From assembly GCA_035442025.1 (NCBI GenBank), contig DAORPQ010000002.1, positions 62,001 to 126,000 on the forward strand: a DNA stretch of 64,000 nucleotides, given 5' to 3'. The position numbers were made by a program, and so were the translations under genes. Positions 60,121 to 64,000 of this stretch are shown one piece after another. The number at the start of each line of letters is the position of its first letter. The first letter of the stretch is position 1. A model generated the notes under the pieces. The model was not told the origin of the DNA. It did no database searches and saw nothing but the letters and a program-made list of their open reading frames with translations. This DNA is from Competibacter_A sp003527885. Lineage in GTDB: Bacteria > Pseudomonadota > Gammaproteobacteria > Competibacterales > Competibacteraceae.

Positions 60121-61875
60121 ATGCCGTTTTCGTTACATGGCATCGGGGTTTCGCGGGGCTATGCGATCGGTAGGACTTACCTACTGCAACGCAACCAGCC
60201 GGAAATCACCGAATATACGATCCCCGATGCCATTGTCGAGGATGAGGTCCAGCGTTTTCTGAACGGCTTGGATCTGGCCCGGCAGCAGTTGCGGGAAATC
60301 CGCACGCGCGTCCCGCCCAGCGCCTCCAACGATATCAGCGCTTTTATCGACACCCACCTGCTGATGCTGGGCGATGTTTCGCTGACCGAAGCGCCAGTCA
60401 ACTTGATCCGCTCCCTGAAGTGCAACGCCGAATGGGCCTTGAAAGTGCAGCGGGATTTGTTGGTCCAGGTTTTTGAAGAGATGGACGATCCCTACCTGCG
60501 CACCCGCAAGGACGATGTGGAGCATGTGGTGCGGCGGGTGCAGCGGATCTTGGTGACCGACGACCCCGCCTACCTGACCGAGGCGGACTATTCCGAACTG
60601 GCCAACAGCCGCCTGGAAGGGCGCATCGTCGTCGCCGACGACCTGACCCCGGCCGACACCATTTTGATGCAGCATCAGGGCGTGCTGGCCTTCGTCACCG
60701 AATATGGTGGGCCTTTGTCCCACACCGCGATTCTGGCGCGCAGTTTGGGCATTCCGGCGGTGGTGGGCGCCCGCAACGCGCGCAGCTACCTGGGCAACAA
60801 CGAAGCGGTGATCGTGGACGGACGGCAAGGGGTGATTCTGGTCGGGCTGGACGAGCGCATCCTGCGTTACTACCGCCACAAACAGCAGGAAGAACGCCGG
60901 CAACAGCGCGAGCTGAACAAACTCAAGGGCAAACCGGCGATCACCCGCGACGGCGTGACCATCCGGCTACAAGCCAATATCGAGTTGCCCGAGGACGCCG
61001 TGGCGGTGCGCGAGGTCGCGGCCGATGGCATCGGCCTGTACCGGACCGAGTTCCTGTTCATGAACCGGGGCGACAGTCCCGACGAAGAGGAGCATCTGGC
61101 GTCCTATCTGCATGTGATCAAGGTCTTGGAAGGCAGCCCCATCACCATTCGCACCGCCGATCTCGGGGCCGACAAACAGGTGGACGGCGGCCGGGGCGGG
61201 CCGGTCTGCACCAACCCGGCGCTGGGCTTGCGGGCGATTCGGATGTGTTTGAAGGATCTGTCGATGTTCCGCCCGCAGTTGCGCGCCATCCTGCGGGCTT
61301 CGGCCTACGGCCCGGTGCGGATGATGATCCCGATGCTGTCCACCATCCAGGAAGTCTTCCAGGTGTTGCGGCTGGTGGCTGACACCAAGCGGGAACTGCG
61401 GGAGCGGGGTCTGGCCTTCGACGAGCGGATGCCGGTGGGCGGCATGATCGAAGTGCCGGCGGCGGCAGTGTGCGCGGCGCAGTTCGCGCGCTATCTGGAT
61501 TTCCTCTCCATCGGCACCAACGATCTGATCCAGTACACGCTGGCCATCGACCGGGTGGACGACGAGATCAACTACCTCTACGATCCGCTGCATCCGGCGG
61601 TGTTGATGCTGATCCGCAACACCATCCGCGCCGGCCAGAAAGCCGGAATTTCGGTCAGCCTGTGCGGGGAGATGGCAGGCGATTCGCGCTACACCCGCTT
61701 ACTGTTGGGGCTGGGCCTGACCCAATTCAGTATGCATCCCGCCGGTTTGCTGGAGATCAAACGGGTCGTCCAGGACAGCCATGTCGGCGAACTGACGAAA
61801 ATCGCCCGACGCTTGCTGCATACCACCGATGCGGACAAATACGCTGAATTGCTCAAAAGCGTGGCTCAGAACTGA
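60121..61875 (+). CDS. ptsI: phosphoenolpyruvate-protein phosphotransferase (enzyme I)
   Basis: A 584-residue enzyme I. The HPr-binding helical domain comes first, then the phosphohistidine H201 in YGGPLSHTAILARSLG. The PEP-binding barrel has GIGLYRTEFLFMNR, DLGADKQ, MIPMLSTIQEV and SIGTNDLIQYTLAIDR, with the catalytic cysteine in SLCGEMAGD. It has no GAF domain, so it is PtsI-like in layout rather than PtsP, although its partners here are nitrogen-type. It ends the rpoN-to-ptsI run and converges with an acyltransferase gene. Confidence 0.95.
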   Translation: MPFSLHGIGVSRGYAIGRTYLLQRNQPEITEYTIPDAIVEDEVQRFLNGLDLARQQLREIRTRVPPSASNDISAFIDTHLLMLGDVSLTEAPVNLIRSLKCNAEWALKVQRDLLVQVFEEMDDPYLRTRKDDVEHVVRRVQRILVTDDPAYLTEADYSELANSRLEGRIVVADDLTPADTILMQHQGVLAFVTEYGGPLSHTAILARSLGIPAVVGARNARSYLGNNEAVIVDGRQGVILVGLDERILRYYRHKQQEERRQQRELNKLKGKPAITRDGVTIRLQANIELPEDAVAVREVAADGIGLYRTEFLFMNRGDSPDEEEHLASYLHVIKVLEGSPITIRTADLGADKQVDGGRGGPVCTNPALGLRAIRMCLKDLSMFRPQLRAILRASAYGPVRMMIPMLSTIQEVFQVLRLVADTKRELRERGLAFDERMPVGGMIEVPAAAVCAAQFARYLDFLSIGTNDLIQYTLAIDRVDDEINYLYDPLHPAVLMLIRNTIRAGQKAGISVSLCGEMAGDSRYTRLLLGLGLTQFSMHPAGLLEIKRVVQDSHVGELTKIARRLLHTTDADKYAELLKSVAQN

Positions 61876-61884
61876 ACGGTGGTT

Positions 61885-62796
61885 TTAGGGCGGGGCTGTC
61901 GGGACGATTCTTTGCAGACGGTCGATCAGAGCGTCTTTTTCAGCCCATAATGCGCCGATCCAGTCCCTAAGGGCGGCCCGAAAGGCGGAATCGTGGCGGT
62001 AATCGCCGCCCAGCAGCTCGCGCGGGATCGGTAACGAGCGAATCCGCACGGTGACCCGGCGAATGCGGCCCGACGCCAGATCCAGAAAGCTCGGACGGCC
62101 GTCGGGGTAGACGATGGTCACGTCCAGCAGGACGTGCAAGCGTCCGCCCAAGCTTTCCAGCACGGCAGCAAGACCGCCCAACTTGGGGCGGAGCAAATGG
62201 CGGTAAGGCGACTGCTGGCGGGCGTGCTTCTCCGGTCGAAAGCGGGTGCCTTCCAGAAAGCTGAGCAGGGTCGAGGGCGCGCCGCGCAGCCGCTCGAGCG
62301 CGCGCCACGCCGCTTGCCAATCCTCTTCTCGCGCTTCGGGATGGCGGGCCAGATACTCCGCTGAACGGCGTTTCATGAAAGGATAGCCCAAGGCCCACCA
62401 AACGCCTCCCAGCAGCGGCACCCAGACCAGTTCTCGCTTGATGAAGAATTTCGGGAAGGGAATGCGGCGGTTGAAGACCCGCAGCACGACCGCGATATCC
62501 ACCCAGGACTGGTGGTTGGCACCGATCAGATACCATCCGTCGCGCCGCAATCCCTCCAGGCCCTGAATATCCCATTCGATGCGCTGGGTCAGGCGCAGGA
62601 CCGCGTTGTTGCCATCGGTCCACGCCTCGGCCAGACCGATCAGGAAACGGTGAAGGCCCGCCCTCCAGGCCGGCTGGGGACTCAACAGCTTGAGCGGCGC
62701 CGCACAGTAGAAAGGCAGACACCAGAAGAGCGTGTTCAACACGAACAGCAGAAAAGCCAACACGGCCCGCAGTGGTCCCGGCAGGAAGGCGAGCAT
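61885..62796 (-). CDS. 1-acyl-glycerol-3-phosphate acyltransferase-like protein (YihG type)
   Basis: A 303-residue membrane acyltransferase of the LPLAT family. N-terminal hydrophobic segments (~5-40) precede the catalytic HX4D motif in GANHQSWVDI, then PFPKFFIKRELVWVPLLGG, and the substrate motif FLEGTRF. It resembles E. coli YihG, which adds acyl chains to lysophosphatidic acid. I prefer ATG 62796, with GGAG about nine bases upstream; a GTG at 62814 would add six residues and overlap the NUDIX gene. It is downstream of that gene on the same strand, so probably co-transcribed. Confidence 0.88.
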   Translation of the reverse strand: MLAFLPGPLRAVLAFLLFVLNTLFWCLPFYCAAPLKLLSPQPAWRAGLHRFLIGLAEAWTDGNNAVLRLTQRIEWDIQGLEGLRRDGWYLIGANHQSWVDIAVVLRVFNRRIPFPKFFIKRELVWVPLLGGVWWALGYPFMKRRSAEYLARHPEAREEDWQAAWRALERLRGAPSTLLSFLEGTRFRPEKHARQQSPYRHLLRPKLGGLAAVLESLGGRLHVLLDVTIVYPDGRPSFLDLASGRIRRVTVRIRSLPIPRELLGGDYRHDSAFRAALRDWIGALWAEKDALIDRLQRIVPTAPP

Positions 62797-62810
62797 CGCT
62801 GGCGCTCCAC

Positions 62811-63299
62811 TCAAGAGCGAGAACGGCCGGCCAACCAGTCGCGGACGGCGGGGCCGGTGCCGATGGTCCAGGGTTTCAGCCGCTCGATGGGCACCCGCTT
62901 GATGTCGGCCAGCTCATCGCCCAGCACGATCTCGCCCCGCGTGGGGACATGATAGGCCAGAAGTAGCTGATTCATTTCGAAGAAGGCGTAGTTGCCTATG
63001 AAGCGGGCGATGGTGGCGTTCAGGCCCAGTTCTTCCCGCACCTCCCGGAGTACGGCGGCATCCGGTGTTTCGCCTTGCTCCAGAAAGCCGGTGATCAAGC
63101 CAAACATCTTTTCCGGCCAAGCTTTGTTACGCGCCAGGATCACCGCGCCGTCCACCTCGACGATGGCGGCGACGACCGCTATCGGATTGTTCCAATGGAT
63201 GTAACGGCAACCGGCGGCGGTGCAGCAGCGTCGGAGCCGACCTTCGACTTCGGCGTCCCGGAGGGGGTCGCCGCATTGTGGACAGTAATTTGCCTGCAT
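62811..63299 (-). CDS. NUDIX hydrolase with N-terminal zinc ribbon
   Basis: A 162-residue protein combining a zinc ribbon (CPQCGDPL…RRCCTAAGC, ~6-31) with a NUDIX fold. The NUDIX box is complete: GFLEQGETPDAAVLREVREELG, given here as G-x5-E-x7-REVREE. The zinc ribbon and IHWNNPIAVVAAIV resemble NudC-type NADH pyrophosphatases, but the SQPWPFPxS specificity motif of NudC is not present, so substrate is open. The start MQANYCPQCG at 63299 is set by the ribbon; the frame extends 21 codons further without support. Confidence 0.88.
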   Translation of the reverse strand: MQANYCPQCGDPLRDAEVEGRLRRCCTAAGCRYIHWNNPIAVVAAIVEVDGAVILARNKAWPEKMFGLITGFLEQGETPDAAVLREVREELGLNATIARFIGNYAFFEMNQLLLAYHVPTRGEIVLGDELADIKRVPIERLKPWTIGTGPAVRDWLAGRSRS

Positions 63300-63535
63300 G
63301 AGCTTAAGGCCGCCACAGCGAACAAGGACAATTCTGTTGGGAAAATGCACTATAACTAGCATTCTATCAAGGAAAGCCGGCTATAATATTCTCAAATTAC
63401 GGCAGCTATGCATCGCTGCCGTTTTGTTTTCGCGAACGGATACGGTCGGACGCCTGACGGCGCCAGCGCCCGATTCAATACTGTGATCGCTGGCGGATTA
63501 TCCATGAATCCGGGTTTTGCGGTGAACCGATAATT

Positions 63536-64000
63536 ATGAAAACACGGCATTTTCTCAGCCTGTTCGACCTGAGTCCCGCCGAATTGGGGCAGGTCGTGCG
63601 GCGAGCCACCGAGTTGAAGGCCCTGCACCGGCGCGGCGAGCGTTACGCGCCGCTGTCGCAAAAAGTGTTGGGCATGATTTTCGAAAAAGCCTCGACCCGG
63701 ACCCGGATCTCTTTCGAGGCGGGCATGGCGCAATTGGGCGGCAGTTCCATTTTTCTGGCGCCGCACGATACCCAACTTGGCCGGGGTGAGCCGATCGAGG
63801 ATACCGCCCGCGTATTGTCTGGCATGGTCGATATCGTGATGATCCGCACCTTCGGGCATAGCCTGATCGAACGCTTTGCGGCTTGCGCCACCGTGCCGGT
63901 CATCAATGGCCTGACCGACTATAACCATCCCTGCCAGCTGTTGGCCGACTTGCAGACCGTGATCGAGCAGCGCGGCGATTTGCGCGGGCAAACCGCGGCC
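63536..64000 (+). CDS. argF: ornithine carbamoyltransferase, 5' part
   Basis: The gene runs off the right edge with 155 codons visible and no stop. It starts MKTRHFLSLFDLSPAELGQV. The carbamoyl-phosphate motif STRTR is in FEKASTRTRISFE, followed by GSSIFLAPHDTQLGRGEP and MVDIVMIRTFGHSLIE, then NGLTDYNHPCQLLADLQT with the HPCQ motif. This fits OTCase of arginine synthesis (carbamoyl phosphate plus ornithine to citrulline). The AT-rich 236 bases upstream, back to the NUDIX gene, hold the divergent promoters and no other gene I can support. Confidence 0.93.
   Translation, partial: MKTRHFLSLFDLSPAELGQVVRRATELKALHRRGERYAPLSQKVLGMIFEKASTRTRISFEAGMAQLGGSSIFLAPHDTQLGRGEPIEDTARVLSGMVDIVMIRTFGHSLIERFAACATVPVINGLTDYNHPCQLLADLQTVIEQRGDLRGQTAA

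Noticed and set aside
1..64000. CRISPR arrays, insertion sequences, prophage, tRNA and rRNA genes
   Set aside because: By eye I saw no regularly spaced repeats, transposase or integrase genes, tRNA cloverleaf regions or rRNA sequence; a program search could still find a tRNA or small repeat I missed.

Overview
The window is G+C-rich, gene-dense bacterial chromosome and almost entirely core housekeeping. The gene set points to a Gammaproteobacterium with a Gram-negative envelope that respires oxygen. It includes a full Mla lipid-transport operon beside ibaG and murA, a kdsD-kdsC-lptC-lptA-lptB-rpoN-hpf-ptsN block, a petABC operon followed by sspB, a diaA-dolP pair, and both aa3 and cbb3 oxidases. 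HprK next to PtsN and RapZ, and a short HisG, narrow the choice to lineages other than the enterics and Pseudomonas. A Competibacter- or Chromatiales-like organism would fit, but this is inference. I see no rRNA, tRNA, CRISPR array, insertion sequence or prophage.

Layout. 1-3.3 kb: end of a beta-oxidation dehydrogenase/hydratase, a thiolase and a membrane protein. 3.4-8.9 kb (minus strand): an orphan periplasmic binding protein three bases upstream of a membrane-bound PAS-GGDEF-EAL protein, with a PilZ protein nearby, which looks like a ligand-to-c-di-GMP signalling cassette. 9-12 kb: a PEBP-family protein, an acyl-CoA ligase and a small SEC-C gene broken by two frameshifts. 12.2-20.5 kb: the aa3 cytochrome c oxidase operon (DUF2244, coxB, coxA, a small membrane protein, ctaG, coxC, then SURF1, an SCO-like protein, ctaA and ctaB). 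20.7-29.5 kb: the cbb3 oxidase operon ccoNOQP and its assembly genes ccoG, ccoH-like, ccoI and ccoS, ending with an unannotated 33-residue membrane peptide.

29.6-34.7 kb: birA without a DNA-binding domain, coaX, an exported Gly/Tyr/Asp-rich protein, a Rid protein, a ComB-like phosphatase, diaA and dolP, and sspB. 34.8-37.4 kb (minus strand): the cytochrome bc1 operon petABC. 37.7-47.7 kb (minus strand): a second orphan binding protein, Nif3-like, hisC, hisD, hisG, murA, ibaG and mlaB-mlaC-mlaD-mlaE-mlaF. 48-51 kb: pyruvate phosphate dikinase with a good terminator. 51.1-61.9 kb: a zinc metallopeptidase, Kdo synthesis, LPS export, sigma-54, hibernation factor and a regulatory phosphotransferase system (EIIA-Ntr, HPr kinase, RapZ, HPr, enzyme I). 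61.9-64 kb: an acyltransferase, a zinc-ribbon NUDIX hydrolase and the start of argF.

How the parts fit. bc1, aa3 and cbb3 with their heme A, copper and cytochrome assembly factors form an almost complete quinol-to-oxygen chain: aa3 for high and cbb3 for low oxygen. Beta-oxidation and acyl-CoA ligase genes feed it, and PPDK links pyruvate to PEP, the phosphoryl donor of the regulatory PTS. The least ordinary parts are the binding-protein/c-di-GMP cassette, the disrupted SEC-C gene, the tiny peptide after ccoS, the missing sspA with strong hairpins in its place, and the extended FixH. I found no convincing wholly new multigene system.
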